Source of the DNA: Diplolepis rosae
Lineage: Eukaryota; Arthropoda; Insecta; Hymenoptera; Diplolepididae
Length of the DNA: 64,000 nucleotides
Assembly: GCA_030998225.1 (NCBI GenBank)
Contig: JAPYXD010000275.1
Coordinates: forward strand, 434,001-498,000
Direction: 5' to 3'
Below are positions 1 through 10,638 of the stretch, in pieces. The translations under genes and the position numbers were made by a program. The notes below the pieces were generated by a model. The model saw nothing but the letters and a program-made list of their open reading frames with translations, did not search any database and was not told the DNA's origin. Each line of letters opens with the position of its first letter. The first letter of the stretch is position 1.

Positions 1-842
1 AGAGCCTTCCAAAACATCCAATTTTAATTATAAATCACTGAAAAGCAGTCTTCTAAAATATTCTCAAGACAAATGTTGGAGAGATAACGCAGATATTTTC
101 AAAATGAACAATATTTTTTAGTATTGGGAGCATGTAACTACAAACATAAACTCAATTTCTTTAGCCTACCGTTATACTCAGAGAACAGTTTCTTCAAGGA
201 TGTAGTCTCGTGTCCACACGGAGAAACTCTTCATTGTAAAATTTAGTAATATTATATTTATTTTTACTAAATTCAATAGGAAACGAGGATATAACGTCAG
301 TTTTTCAGAAATTACTATTTTCAATATTAAACTATGGAGTTACTAATAATATTGGAGAAAATGGTGAAATAATTGTACTTATGCCTGATAACAAAAGCGA
401 GTTTTATTTCCTGAAATAGTAAAATCGTGATTGACACATCGAACGAATTATATTGAAGTAAACCTAATAAATGTTTCATTAATTCCTAAAAAAGAATGTT
501 AAGTTTACAAAAGACATAGTAAAGACACATCTTCTGTCTAACCGAATTACCATAGTCTTTTGGAGATAGTGGAACCATATTTATAACTTTCCCTATCGAA
601 AATAGGGAATAATTGCACCTCCATAATAAAAAAAAGTAATTCATTCGTAAATTTTACCATAGTTCTTATTAGGTTTTGAGAGCTACATAGAGAGAGTATT
701 TATAAACACAGTTACATACTTACATACATATACACATACAACCGTATTAATATAAATAGTAATCATACCAATACACGCTCAAATACTAATTTAACGCAAC
801 TTAACCTAACCGCACAACGCACATATTCATAAACGCAACACA
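1..842. other. AT-rich intergenic DNA, no gene seen
   Basis: No coding signal is visible. A fragment near 175-195 (TACTCAGAGAACAGTTTCTTC) resembles one end of the ACACTGAGAAAA-type foldback family found complete at 21423-21654. The stretch 715-840 is CA/TA-rich simple sequence. Confidence 0.5.
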
Positions 843-1593
843 GTGTTATGTAGGGATGGGTGATTCTACTCGATTCTTTGTCCTACGAATCGATTTTCGG
901 CGTATCGATTCTATTTTAACGAATAATTGCTCAGAATCGACTAACTCCTTTGGTTTGTGATTTTCTTTGCCTCTTCTATTCCAATTTCAACCAAGTAAGG
1001 GTGAGTAAAGAGTTCATGTTATAATAAATAATAATTACTTTAAAGCCATGTCTTTGACGTCTCTTTAGCCAATTATTTTCGCCTAACTTACTCATTAGTT
1101 AATAACTAAAATGAATTTTCTGTAGCACAATACATTTTTCTTCTGATGTATTTTCTTCTTCCTAACATTCAGTGGTCCTTTTGCTTTATTTATTCACTTG
1201 CCTTCCGTCGGATCAGCACTCCCTTCCTCCTTACAGTATAAAAATCAATGACTTAACTTTTTGATCATCATTTAATTTCATCAATATTTGAAATATTGTA
1301 ATAATCACACTCTGCTTAATATAAGTAATGTAAGTTTATAATCACCAATCACTGTCACTTAATTTTTGTTAAATTTTCCTTTAGTTTTATTTTCTAATGA
1401 ATTTCATCATCGCTTTAAATAAGCATTCATTTTTTATTTGAATACAGTCAAGACTCGATTATTTCAAGGCGCGAGACTCGTCTATTGCAAGGCCCGAGCG
1501 TTCCCCTAACCCCCACCTTTGCCGTATATGCAATACTGTGGTTGGGGCGTCAACCGATACTTTTTGGCAGAATTGTCCATCCCTAGTGATATG
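843..1593. mobile_element. hAT-like non-autonomous element with 8-bp target duplication
   Basis: The 735-bp body (851-1585) starts TAGGGATGG and ends CCATCCCTA, an exact 9-bp terminal inverted repeat. It is flanked by GTGTTATG on the left (843-850) and GTGATATG on the right (1586-1593), an 8-bp duplication with one mismatch. An 8-bp duplication with short inverted ends is the hAT superfamily signature. The body has internal ATCGATT/AATCGAT inverted motifs and no transposase ORF, so it would need a helper. The superfamily call rests on the ends only. Confidence 0.6.
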
Positions 1594-2012
1594 ACATTTG
1601 CAATGTAGCAACTTTATTATATACTGAGCTGTCAAACTTTTACGATTTGTGAGAAGTTCGGTAGTCCCTCTGCTAGAAAAAATCGTAAGTTAGAAAGCCG
1701 CGAAATTTAAATGTAAAAAAATATATTACTATATCGGGTACCGACAAATAATCATAACGAGCGAATGGACCGATTCTCGGGTAATATCGGAAACGTTTGA
1801 CGTATCTGACGTCACTCGGCAGTACATTTACTATTTCCAATGGGAATTTTGGCAACGTACTACTCCAATATATGAAGTATTCGATTGCAAAATATTCAAG
1901 TCTTTCTCTCTTTATTGTTCATTACTATTGACAATGGTAATTTCTCTAAACTATTTTGCAATTTATATCATTCAAAAGAGCAATTCTTGCATTGATAGTC
2001 TTACTTTTTGTT
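1594..2012. other. Intergenic, nothing recognised
   Basis: AT-rich spacer between the hAT-like and mariner elements. The only open frames are short and have no recognisable motif. Confidence 0.5.
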
Positions 2013-2853
2013 TACTACTGTGGGCAAAAACTAAGGTGAATTTTGTTATAAAATGAAAAATCTTTATTTATTTATCCAAATCAATTGCATCCCCTTTAAA
2101 GTAATCCCCTCCCGATATAATGCACTTATGCCAACGTTTTTTCCAATCGTCTAAACACTTGTTTAATTCGATTTCCGGAATTGCCTTTAAAACCTTCTTC
2201 TATTCGGCTTGTATCTCTTCAATCGTGTCAAAACGGTGTCCTCGGAGTGGTCTTTTGAGTTTGGGGAATAGCCAGAAGTCACACGGAGCCAAATCAGGCG
2301 AATATGGTGGTTATCGAACGATACGCGTTGAGTTTTTGGCGAAATGGTCACGGAGAACGAGTGCAGTGTGAGACGGTGCATTATCTTGATGCAAAAATAA
2401 CGAGTTATCTGCCCAAAATATCTTTTAAAACTGTGTTGACTGATCTTCTTGAAGTGTCAATAGTATCAGCAAGGTTTCTAATTGCCAATCGACGATTTTT
2501 AAACACCAAATCTTAGATTTCCGCGACATGCTGTTCATCAGTTGATGTTTTTTCTCGTCCGGGGCGCTCTTTGTCTTCAACGCGTTCTCTGCCTTCTCTG
2601 AACATTTTATGCACACAAAATTTAATGCAACTTTTTTGCTTAACAAAATCAGACATTGTAAAAATCGAAAAAATCACTTTTAGTCGTTTAGAAAACACAA
2701 GCGTAACTATGCAACAAATTATGACATTGACATGAAATTTGGCACAGATGGCAGTAACAGTAGGGCCAACATAAAAATGAAAGAGTTTGCCCGAATCGGT
2801 TAGCCCGCGAAGTTGAAATTAAAAATTCACCTTAGTTTTTGCCCACAGTAGTA
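2013..2853 (-). mobile_element. mariner element, internally deleted
   Basis: Both ends carry the inverted repeat CTACTGTGGGCAAAAACTAA next to a TA dinucleotide (2013-2014 and 2852-2853), the TA target duplication of Tc1/mariner elements. At about 0.84 kb it is well short of the usual 1.3 kb of a complete mariner. The missing sequence is the middle of the transposase (next entry), so this is a deletion derivative that could only have moved with a helper. Confidence 0.85.
2060..2698 (-). pseudogene. mariner transposase, N- and C-terminal pieces only
   Basis: A mariner transposase would bind the element ends and cut and paste it through a DDD catalytic triad. Near 2425-2698 the minus strand encodes the N-terminal helix-turn-helix part (VKQKSCIKFCV, then a basic linker RPGREKTSTDEQ), split over two frames. 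From about 2395 to 2060 it encodes the C-terminal part, with DFWLFPKLKRPLRGHRF-like sequence around the last catalytic Asp and the terminal GGDYFKGD segment. The central region with the first catalytic Asp is absent, and stops and frame changes break the rest. The protein cannot be functional. Confidence 0.8.
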
Positions 2854-2923
2854 TATAGGTATCACTTATTTCTAGTATCAATTTGCCATCAAAGATAATA
2901 ATCTTTGCAACTCTCAATGGTAA

Positions 2924-3592
2924 CATAGGTCTGCAAGGTTTTGTTGTTGAAAAGCTATGAGTCGTTTCCGGAGTAATTTTTGACGTAGAATCCAAATCCG
3001 GAATCAGAATCAGCCTATCACGTCAAGATTTTGAGATATTTGAGGTTATGTGCTCAAAAAATGGGGTTTTTCGCTACTTTTGAGGTAATTGCAGGGCGCA
3101 AGAAATTTTTTTGGCTTTTTTCTCAAATGTCATCATTGAGTACTACTCTTTCCCTTCAAAATGAGCTATTAAACAGTCACGAGCGATTTTTTTTCACAAA
3201 GATATGGCCATATCAAGTTTTGACATTTATCCGAACAACCTTATGAGCATTCACATTGACTCTTTGGTGCATACCGTTTTGCATTCGAAAATTTATCTTG
3301 AAAATTTGTGCTTGCGGGTTTTGATGGTCTCTGAATAAGAATTTACAGTCAGAAAATTTACATTAGAGAGCGAAATTTGAGAAAAAAACCAAAAAAATTT
3401 CTTGCGCCCTGTGCATAACCTCAAAAGTAGCGAAAAACACCGTTTTTCGAGCACATAACCTCAAATATCTCAAAATCCTGACGTGATAGGCTAATTCTGA
3501 TTTCGGATTCGGATTCTACGTCAAGAATTACCCCGGAAATGATCTTTCGTTTTCCAACAACAAATACAAACCCATTATTTGCAGACCTGTGT
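2924..3592. repeat. Foldback element, arms of about 200 bp
   Basis: The left arm (about 2924-3125) begins CATAGGTCTGCAA and the right arm (about 3390-3592) ends TTGCAGACCTGTG. The arms pair over roughly 200 bp with scattered mismatches, including TTTGAGGTTATGTGCTC and its complement. TAA borders both ends, a possible 3-bp target duplication. The 260-bp centre has no convincing gene. Fragments of related sequence (GATTCGGATTC, GAGGTTATGT) occur near 24.1-24.3 kb, 62.4 kb and 63.9 kb. Confidence 0.7.
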
Positions 3593-3689
3593 AATTTATA
3601 AAGTTACACTATTTTTACAATTGATTCAGAACAGTACATTTCGTATCACGTGCGGAACGTTATACCAACGATCTTTTTGTTCGTTTTAT

Positions 3690-3893
3690 ATCGATAGTTA
3701 GCCGATTTGGTGTAATTTTGCGCGCGGAAAGTTGATTTTCCCGCACTAATGCAGTAAAATTTTAAGTTTGTTTTAATTTTTCGCACACTTAAAATTTTAC
3801 CGCACTAGTACAGAAGAATTAACTTTCCGCACTTAAAACTATACCGACAAGGCTAACTTTCGGTGTACGGCGGACAAAACAAGAATTTCCTCC
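3690..3893. repeat. Palindromic MITE family P, copy 1
   Basis: A near-perfect palindrome. GCGCGGAAAGTTGATTTTCCC on the left is mirrored by AACTTTCCGCACTTAAAACT on the right, around CGCACACTTAAAATTTTACC. It is followed by ACTTTCGGTGTACGGCGGAC, also present in copies at 6883-7035 and 8950-9136. It has no coding capacity. Confidence 0.7.
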
Positions 3894-4470
3894 CATCACT
3901 ATGGTAAATAAAACTAGTTTTGTTACTACACCCTCGTTTCCTGTTGTCTTTTAGTAAAAACAAATATAATAATACTAGATTTTAAGTAAAGAGTTTCTCC
4001 GTGTAAAATAAAAAAGTTATATTACAGAAACTATTACAGGAATTTGATCACGTGTTCTGGTTGATCCATGGCCTTAAATAAATATCTCGTTCAATAATCA
4101 GTTTAAACTCAATGTCTGTGATAATATTCGTATTCATTTCCTTTTAAAGTTCTATCCTTAGTAAAAGAAACTTCCAGATGAAAAAAAAATGTATTTAATA
4201 CAGTCACTGAAACGCTTCTTTGAACAAAGTTCTAGAGTAGGTTTCCGGAGAGGGTCTCTGGCAGGATATTATCTTCGCGCTTCTGGAAGCAACAAATAAG
4301 CTTTCTGCGAGTTTGTCAATTCTGAACAAAGTCTAGGTGACGAATTTTGTTTGTTGGGGAAAGTGAAGAAGGATTGTAACTCATGGTGCGGATATGTAGT
4401 ATGTCTATATATTGTACGTATATGTATGAAGGAACGTAGCTCGACCACTGCGGGTTCTGACGCATAATAC
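3894..4470. other. Intergenic, with right-end fragment of repeat family Q
   Basis: Positions about 4016-4075 match the right end of family Q (GATCACGTG, then TTGATCCATGGCCTTAA), whose complete copy lies at 38440-38796. The remainder is AT-rich with no gene seen. Confidence 0.55.
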
Positions 4471-4870
4471 ACAATCGACAGGCAGACGATGGGAGGGTAT
4501 TTTGTGCGAGGGGGTGAATCCACCCCCTTGAAGTTCGCTCGTGCCGCGCAACACAATATCGCGGCAACATAACTCTTCTCCCCTCGTTCATTCCCCGCAG
4601 CCTACCCCGGATGGCAGAAACATCAACCCTCACCCTCTTGCTCCTCTTCCGCCACCTCTACTAACGCCACACCACTGCCACCACCTCCACCTACACCCAC
4701 ACCCACACCTCCATTCCGCCCGCTTTGTTTCAATAATACTGTTTATATTGGAACGCGGAGCATTGATCTGTTTGCGCGGCGACCGCCTCGCCTCCCTCTC
4801 ACACCGAAGATGGACATATTGCGCTTCAGAGTTTCAATGTTTCATGATTTCGATGTTTCGTGATCTCGCA
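4471..4870. other. GC-richer single-copy-looking island 1
   Basis: This island is noticeably richer in G+C than the flanks and contains CACCTCCACCTACACCCACA-type pyrimidine/CA tracts and an inverted GGGTGAATCCACCCCC motif. Open frames exist on both strands but look like by-products of low stop density. Two overlapping frames of similar length encode low-complexity peptides. It may be conserved non-coding DNA; no function can be read from the sequence. Confidence 0.35.
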
Positions 4871-6234
4871 TTAGTAGTGATTATTGGCGAAAAATCAAGT
4901 TTAAATTTTTTTTAAGGGGATCCACCACCATTAATAGTTTTATTTTCATTTTTTGAGTTTCGACCTTTCTTATAATTTTTTTGATTAGTACATTTATTTA
5001 GAAAGGTTTTGTGTTTATTTTTCAATTCAAGCACCTTTATCTATTTTCAAACTAAAAATTTTGAGTTTTTTGGGAATTTTTTTGACATTTTTGGACTTTG
5101 AATAACTTTTTTTTTTCAACCAATTGTCATGATTCTTTTTTTATTTTGTTCCTGATAATGTGTATTAACTTTTTGGGAATGGAAAATAAAGTAACATCGC
5201 TGAAAGAAAAGTTACAATTAAAATAAAAAAATAAATAAAAATATCCCAGAATATAAAAAAGATTTTATAGTTATTTTTTTAGGTAGAGTGCTTTCCATAC
5301 CCAAAAATATTGAATAAGGAGAATAAAAAAATGATTTCTGGTTAATTGAAAAAAGAGAAAAAGATAAAATAGAAGAATAGGAAGGAAACCACTATTAAAA
5401 TTCTTTTTATTTACTTCTTGAATTTTTCTTCATTTAGAAAAATTTTATCAACGAAAAAAATTCAATCCTTGTTATGTTCATTATTCATGGTTTTAATATT
5501 TTTAACCATAAACGAAGATAAACAAAGTAAACGTTCGATTTTTTCTGAGCCCCTTCTTTCTACCTCTTGTATGTTTTATTCTTTCTTATTTTTTAATAGG
5601 TTGAAAATATTTTTCTAAGTATACCCTTTCAATATTTATAAGCCTAATTTGAATAAAAATAATTATTTGATACATTCATTGCATGCAAAATAAAAACTGT
5701 ATAAATAACGCGAAGTTAGAAATAAAATAGGAAGAAATATCAAGAAGTCAATATCTTTTCTACGAAAACAAGTTTTTGAAAAGTTGACTCAGAAATCCAG
5801 GAGATGAAACAATTAATATTAGATTGTCAATCAAAATAGGATATTTACAGGAAAAAATCTGACGGAGAATAAATATTTCGTATCAAAATTGATGTGAAAT
5901 TGGTATTTGTTCTATCCCGGAAAGGAAAGAGGGTAAAGGGTTAGGTGCAAGTGCAAATATTAATAAGCTCTTCGAAAGGACAAAAGCGTATTTGTCTATG
6001 CTCTTCGAATGTTTTTCTTGCCATCAACGATATCTTAGAAAAATGTACTTCTGATGATAAACTGAACAAAAATAGTCACCAAAACAAATAAGTTTGTTAA
6101 TCATATTTTGTTGGCTTTACTAAAATTTAATTATATCATAATTACGAAAAAATAGTTCGTGTAGTAAAAATGTTAATTTTTTTCAAATAAATTATTTTCT
6201 TCAAAGCTTTGGTTAAGTCACCCAAATAATTTTT
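4871..6234. other. AT-rich intergenic DNA
   Basis: No gene is seen. TTAAGGGGATCCACC at about 4911 looks like one end of a TTAA-flanked element of the kind seen at 14013 and 51978, but no matching opposite end was found nearby. Confidence 0.45.
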
Positions 6235-6535
6235 TCTCCTAGCGGGCCATAAAATGCATTTTATTGCCCCCTTCAGGGTAAACAACAGTATATTGTGCAA
6301 CTGGAGAAGATAAATATTTTACCCGTGTTGCAGATAATTATTTTCGTACTGGGGGGTCGAAAAATGAATGTGTTTGACCTGAAGAGAGCAATAAAATTCA
6401 TTTTATGATCCTCTAGTAGAAAAAACCATTTTCAACCCCCATTAGAAAAAAAATCGTATTCAACACGAGAAACACTCGCAAAGTAAACTTTTTTTGTCCC
6501 TAGTTGCACAATATACTATTGTTATCCTGATCAAA
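6235..6535. repeat. MITE family Y, copy 1
   Basis: The copy contains the hallmark blocks GCGGGCCATAAAATGCATTT, a TTGCCCC core, AAAAATCGTATTCAACACGAG and the end CCCTAGTTGCACAATATAC. The blocks recur in direct and inverted order, giving nested hairpins. Other copies are at 6761-6892, 20508-21060 and 41510-41640. Confidence 0.6.
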
Positions 6536-6760
6536 TACGCATTTACCGTGTTTTTTTTATATAACGGGAGTAGAAATTTCTTTATCTGTCCTTTGTCGAG
6601 GCTAGTTTTCTATAGAATTCTAACCACAGTTTCTAGTCTATTTAAAATCTATTTATCAGATCTCGTCCAGAATTCTTAGTCCCTAAAATCAGTTAAGGAC
6701 TTTCAAGTGCTCTCCATTTTTTATAAAATCCCGATTTTTTTTTCGCTTTTAATATATTTT
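6536..6760 (-). repeat. Dispersed repeat R, inverted relative to 18985-19140
   Basis: CTGTCCTTTGTCGAGG, ATCAGTTAAGGACTTTCAAG and TTTTTATAAAATCC read in reverse complement as the sequence at 18985-19140 (TTATAAAAGAAGAGGG, GTCCTTAACTGATTTT, AACAAAGGACAGATAG). It has no coding potential. Confidence 0.6.
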
Positions 6761-6892
6761 TCTACTAGTAGGTCATAAAGTGCATTTTATTGCCACCTGC
6801 GGGTCAAAAAAATCAATTTTTCGACCTCTCAGTAGGAAAAAAATCGTGTGAAACACAGAAAAAACATTTTTTGTCCGCTGCACACCAAAAGT
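6761..6892. repeat. MITE family Y, copy 2 (joined to family P)
   Basis: TACTAGTAGGTCATAAAGTG, a CACCTGCGGGTC core and AAAATCGTGTGAAACACAG mark this as family Y. Its terminal TTTTTTGTCCGCTGCACACC runs directly into the family P palindrome, so the two families may be parts of one larger unit. Confidence 0.6.
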
Positions 6893-7035
6893 TAACCTTG
6901 TCGGTATCGTTTTGGGTGCGGAAAGTTGATTCTCCCGCACTAGCGCTGTAAAATTTTAAGTGTGCGGAAAAAAACTTTCCACATGTAAAACGACACCGAC
7001 TCGACTAACTTTCGGTGTACAGCGAACAAAAAATA
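6883..7035. repeat. Palindromic MITE family P, copy 2
   Basis: TGTCCGCTGCACACCAAAAG at the left is mirrored by CTTTCGGTGTACAGCGAACA at the right. The internal GGTATCGTTTTGGGTGCGG pairs with the equivalent right-arm sequence. The centre is shorter than in copies 1 and 3, so this copy has lost part of one arm. Confidence 0.7.
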
Positions 7036-7876
7036 TCGCTCGTATCACGTGCGGAACGCGTAAGCGAGTCGCTGCTAAAAAAGAATACAATTTTTTAATT
7101 AATTTTTTAAAATATTATCACTGTTACCAACTTAAAATTGAGTAACAAAAATTAATTTCTAAACAGGTACCTTCTTGCCTCTTTTTTGTGAAAATGTGCC
7201 ATATTGCATACAAAATAAAAAAACTCTAAAGAAACTTTTTTATGTTTAGATAAAGATTTTCATCATCGTAAATTGCGAGGGGGGAGCGACATGGTCAATT
7301 TTTAGAATTCATTGTCTATAATAGTGCGTGTTGGAGGTTGCGGGGGTTGATCAAAGCACGAAGCAAGGCGGAGTCGAAAAGATGCGAGAGTCAGCATCGA
7401 GGGTCGAACCCTCATCCTCCGTCGAAATCGCTCCCTTGGACGTGGCATCCCGACGCACACGATCAAGAAAAATGATATCGCCGGATAAAAAAAGAGATGA
7501 CTTCTTGGCGAATGGCGATTGTGCAAAGCGGCTTTGCAAATGTCGGGATACATAAGTCGATCGATGTTCCTTTGTAGAAATATTCTCAAACGACATGATT
7601 GGAGGGAAAAAAAACGATCATGGCTGCCTTTGTCATTACACGTAATCTTTACGAGACTTATTATCGTAAATTTTACGATATCTTTAAGAATGAAGGTAAA
7701 AACACCGAAAGGACTCTACTCAGTGTTTCGCAAGATTCAGTGCATCATCGTCTTTGTCTTCTTTACTGCTAACAACTTTAAGGAAGCGAGAGTTCTATTT
7801 AAAAACAGAGACTCTTTCATCATTTTTTATAATATTCATTTAATGGCATCTTTTCTAATAAATTAATGAATATTTT
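7036..7876. other. Intergenic with GC island 2 (7301-7600)
   Basis: Within an AT-rich spacer, 7301-7600 has near-balanced composition and short inverted motifs such as GGGTCGAACCC, plus CGCACACGATCAAG. Both strands stay open for 75-95 codons in several frames. No frame has a recognisable motif, so no gene is called. It is probably single-copy non-coding DNA or an unrecognised exon. Confidence 0.35.
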
Positions 7877-8549
7877 TTCATTTAAAAGCAGGAAAATGAC
7901 CAACCTCGGACAATCAGATGTTCATTTCTTTAATAACGTTTCGATGAACCATATGTCATCCTCTTCAGATTTTACAATTATATTGTGTTGTAGAATTCTG
8001 TAATTTTTTTGTCAACTTTTTTTACAACTTCAAAGTACATATCTCCGATTTTTATTTAAAATACTGTAGTCAATCTCAAATTTAAAATTTCTGCCAAAAA
8101 TATCATAACAGGAACAATCGTCGAGAATTATTTACAAACCAAAGAGTCAAATTATTGATTCACACTTTTTGTCAATTTTAGTCATAAAGGAACTTATTAC
8201 AATATTGCAAAGATAGGTGAACCTTTTTTTCATTTTTCTTAATTTAGAACTTTTGTAATAAAAGTGTGGATTCACTGAAGCTATAATACCTGTAATAATT
8301 TTCGACGATTGTTCCTGTTACGATATTTTTGTCAAAAATTTTAAATTTGAGATTGACTACAGTATTTTAAATAAAAATCGGAGATATGTACTTTGAAGTT
8401 GTAAAAAAAGTTGACAAAAAAATTACAGAATTCTACAACACAATATAATTGTAAAATCTGAAGAGGATGACATATGGTTCATCGAAACGTTATTAAAGAA
8501 ATGAACATCTGATTGTCCGAGGCTGGTCATTTTCCTGCTTTTAAATGAA
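7877..8549. repeat. Long foldback element, arms of about 255 bp
   Basis: Arm 1 (7877-8132) starts TTCATTTAAAAGCAGGAAAA. Arm 2 (8293-8549) is nearly its exact reverse complement and ends CCTGCTTTTAAATGAA. Mismatches are very few over 250 bp, so the element is young or kept similar by gene conversion. A 160-bp AT-rich spacer separates the arms. No ORF is present. A transcript would fold into a long double-stranded hairpin. Confidence 0.85.
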
Positions 8550-8949
8550 GAAAATTAGTCGGACGTAAAATATCAGATAAGTTAGAATATTTTTTCGATC
8601 TGAGCCAAATTTTTAACAGATATACTCCTTTAATGTGAAAATAATTTCATTAAATCAACAAAAGTATTTTTAGTTCGAAAAATTGTTTTCTTCTTCTATA
8701 CGCTAAAGAAAATTTTCTTTAACTAAAAGTTTATTTTTTCTGGATTTAGTTACTCGTACTCAGAAAACAGTTTCCTTTAATTGAAGTTATGTTTTCCTAA
8801 TATACACTCAGAGAAAAAAATTCTTGAAATTAACAAAAAGTTCTTGTGAATCAAATGAATGTTCTTCAATTCAAAGATAATGTCTTTGAATCTAAAATAG
8901 TATATTTCATATTAAGTGCAAAAAGGCGTATTTTAACGCAAGAGCGAGT
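8550..8949. repeat. Diverged family Z foldback sequence
   Basis: Motifs such as AGAAAACAGTTTCCTTTAAT, TACACTCAGAGAAAAAAATT and TTCTTCAATTCAAAG match the TTTCTTTGAATTGAAGAAAG-type arms of family Z (21423-21654, 36942-37188). The copy is diverged and its ends cannot be placed exactly. Confidence 0.45.
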
Positions 8950-9136
8950 CGCGACAAGGGCCGAGTAGGTATCGTTTTGCGTGCGGAAAGTTTATTTTCC
9001 TGCACTAGTGCTGTAAAATTTTGAGTTTGATTTAATTTTCTGCACACTTGAAATTTTACCCCACTGGTGCGGTAAAATTAACTTTCCGCGCGTAAAACGA
9101 TACCGACAAGGCTCACTTTCGGTGTATGGCGAACTC
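8950..9136. repeat. Palindromic MITE family P, copy 3
   Basis: GGTATCGTTTTGCGTGCGGA at the left is mirrored by TCCGCGCGTAAAACGATACC at the right with one mismatch, around a TTTGATTTAATTTTCTGC centre. It is followed by CACTTTCGGTGTATGGCGAA as in the other copies. This is the best preserved outer arm pair of the three. Confidence 0.75.
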
Positions 9137-9694
9137 AAAGGTGATGAAACCCCTTAATACTGTGACTGTATAGTGTATCCTGTAAATTGTACAGATAATG
9201 TAGCATAGTATACCAATTTTTCTTATATCACGAATTTTGCGACAAATTTTCTGGTGGCGGCGTTGCGGAAAACTATGGAACCGTTGAGAAATTTCATAAG
9301 AATATTAATTTTTCTTTGAAAATCGTATCTTACTGTATATCTCGGAAAGTCATTTCGAAATAAACGCCAGAAGACAAGAATAAAAAGAAAGTGGAATCCA
9401 TATTTCCGCTCAGCTGACGATAACACCATAGTTGTCATCTCGTCGGGTGAGTCCGCGATTGGATCCCGAGTGATAGGCGCAGCGCGATGATTGCCGAAGT
9501 TCACCGAAAGAAATACTTTGAGAGTCAAATAAAGATTGTAAATTAATGGAAAACATTTTTTTTCCAATCGCTATAGGTATTAATAGTAAATTATAACGGA
9601 AAAAACTTTTCCGCAAAATGTTCGGAAATTTGCAACGCGCATGAAACATTTTCGAAAAATTGTTATAGTTGCTCATTTGGTATCGCTACCGGAC
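9137..9694. other. Intergenic, no confident gene
   Basis: A minus-strand frame at 9410-9676 and an overlapping one at 9223-9567 are open, but neither has a recognisable domain, and they overlap in different frames. The less AT-rich core is 9405-9490. Nothing can be called. Confidence 0.4.
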
Positions 9695-9888
9695 TACCTT
9701 AAGGCCATGAATCAATCAGACTTCATGACTAAATTATACATCTATTCGTTCATGTAAGATGACTTTTGTCATTCACAAAATATCTTTATAAAAATTTGGA
9801 AAACACAACAAAAGACAATAAAGCACGTTCTTAACTTCTGTTTAGTAAACATTTTGAATTGCAAAGGCTTATCGACAATAATAAATAA

Positions 9889-10585
9889 AGGTGATTTTCA
9901 AGAATTTTTTCCTCAAAAACTACTTTATATAATTAAATAAAATTTTTAGCGTTTATTTATGCAGTCTCAAAGTTTGCAAAAAAACAATTTTTATATAAAA
10001 TTATTGTTTAGTTTAGGTAATATTTAACAATGAAGAGAGTGTCTAAAAAAAGACATATCCTTGGCGCGCATGATATTCCCAGTCAGCATCATCTGAAATA
10101 AATAAATCAAAAATTTTTTTTATTAGTATGACCATGGCTCTGAAGTGACAAAGCACTTTTTTTTATTTCGTAAAATAACAAAATGGCGGCAGTTGAAACA
10201 AAAAATTTCAAAAATCTACTTTTTTTGCTCTTTTTTTGTTACTTTAAGTATGATAAAATTAAAATTTGTTAAAACCGCTCCGTCACTCTATAGATATTTA
10301 TCTTTAGAATAAACTTAGAAAATTTGAAAGTAATCGGTTCAAAACTTTTTGAGAAATCATGCGCGCCGAGTACAAAAACGTTGTCTCGAGAAAAACGCGT
10401 TTAAAGTTTTCGGATCATAAAAATCGTAAAAAGAAGTGACTTACACTCAATCAGCAATCCTCGCTCCATATAATACTCTTTCTGCTTGATCAAATGAATC
10501 TTCCTGAACTTATCGAAAAATACAACAACAAAAATTGATTTTTCAGAAGCAAGATAGTAGAATGACCCCTTCACTGTACAAAATT
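9889..10585. repeat. Repeat family S, copy 1
   Basis: This insert in family Q contains AACAAAATGGCGGCAGTTGA, AAACTTTTTGAGAAATCATG and GAAAAACGCGTTTAAAGTTT, and ends near AGTAGAATGACCCCTT. Related sequence occurs at 27678-28270 (AACTAAATGGCGGACATTGA) and 29940-30290 (AAAAACGCGTTTAAAGTTTC, TATGACCCCTTAA). It is non-coding. The AAGGGGTCATTC/GAATGACCCCTT ends suggest a TTAA-targeting family. Confidence 0.5.
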
Positions 10586-10638
10586 TTGCAAAATTTTCAC
10601 TTAAACGAAATTGACAAACATTCTTTATCGTCTTCTGT

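Noticed and set aside
4541..4915. 124-codon frame rich in His and Pro
   Set aside because: Arises from CCACCT/CACCC repeats, and similar lengths are open on the other strand.
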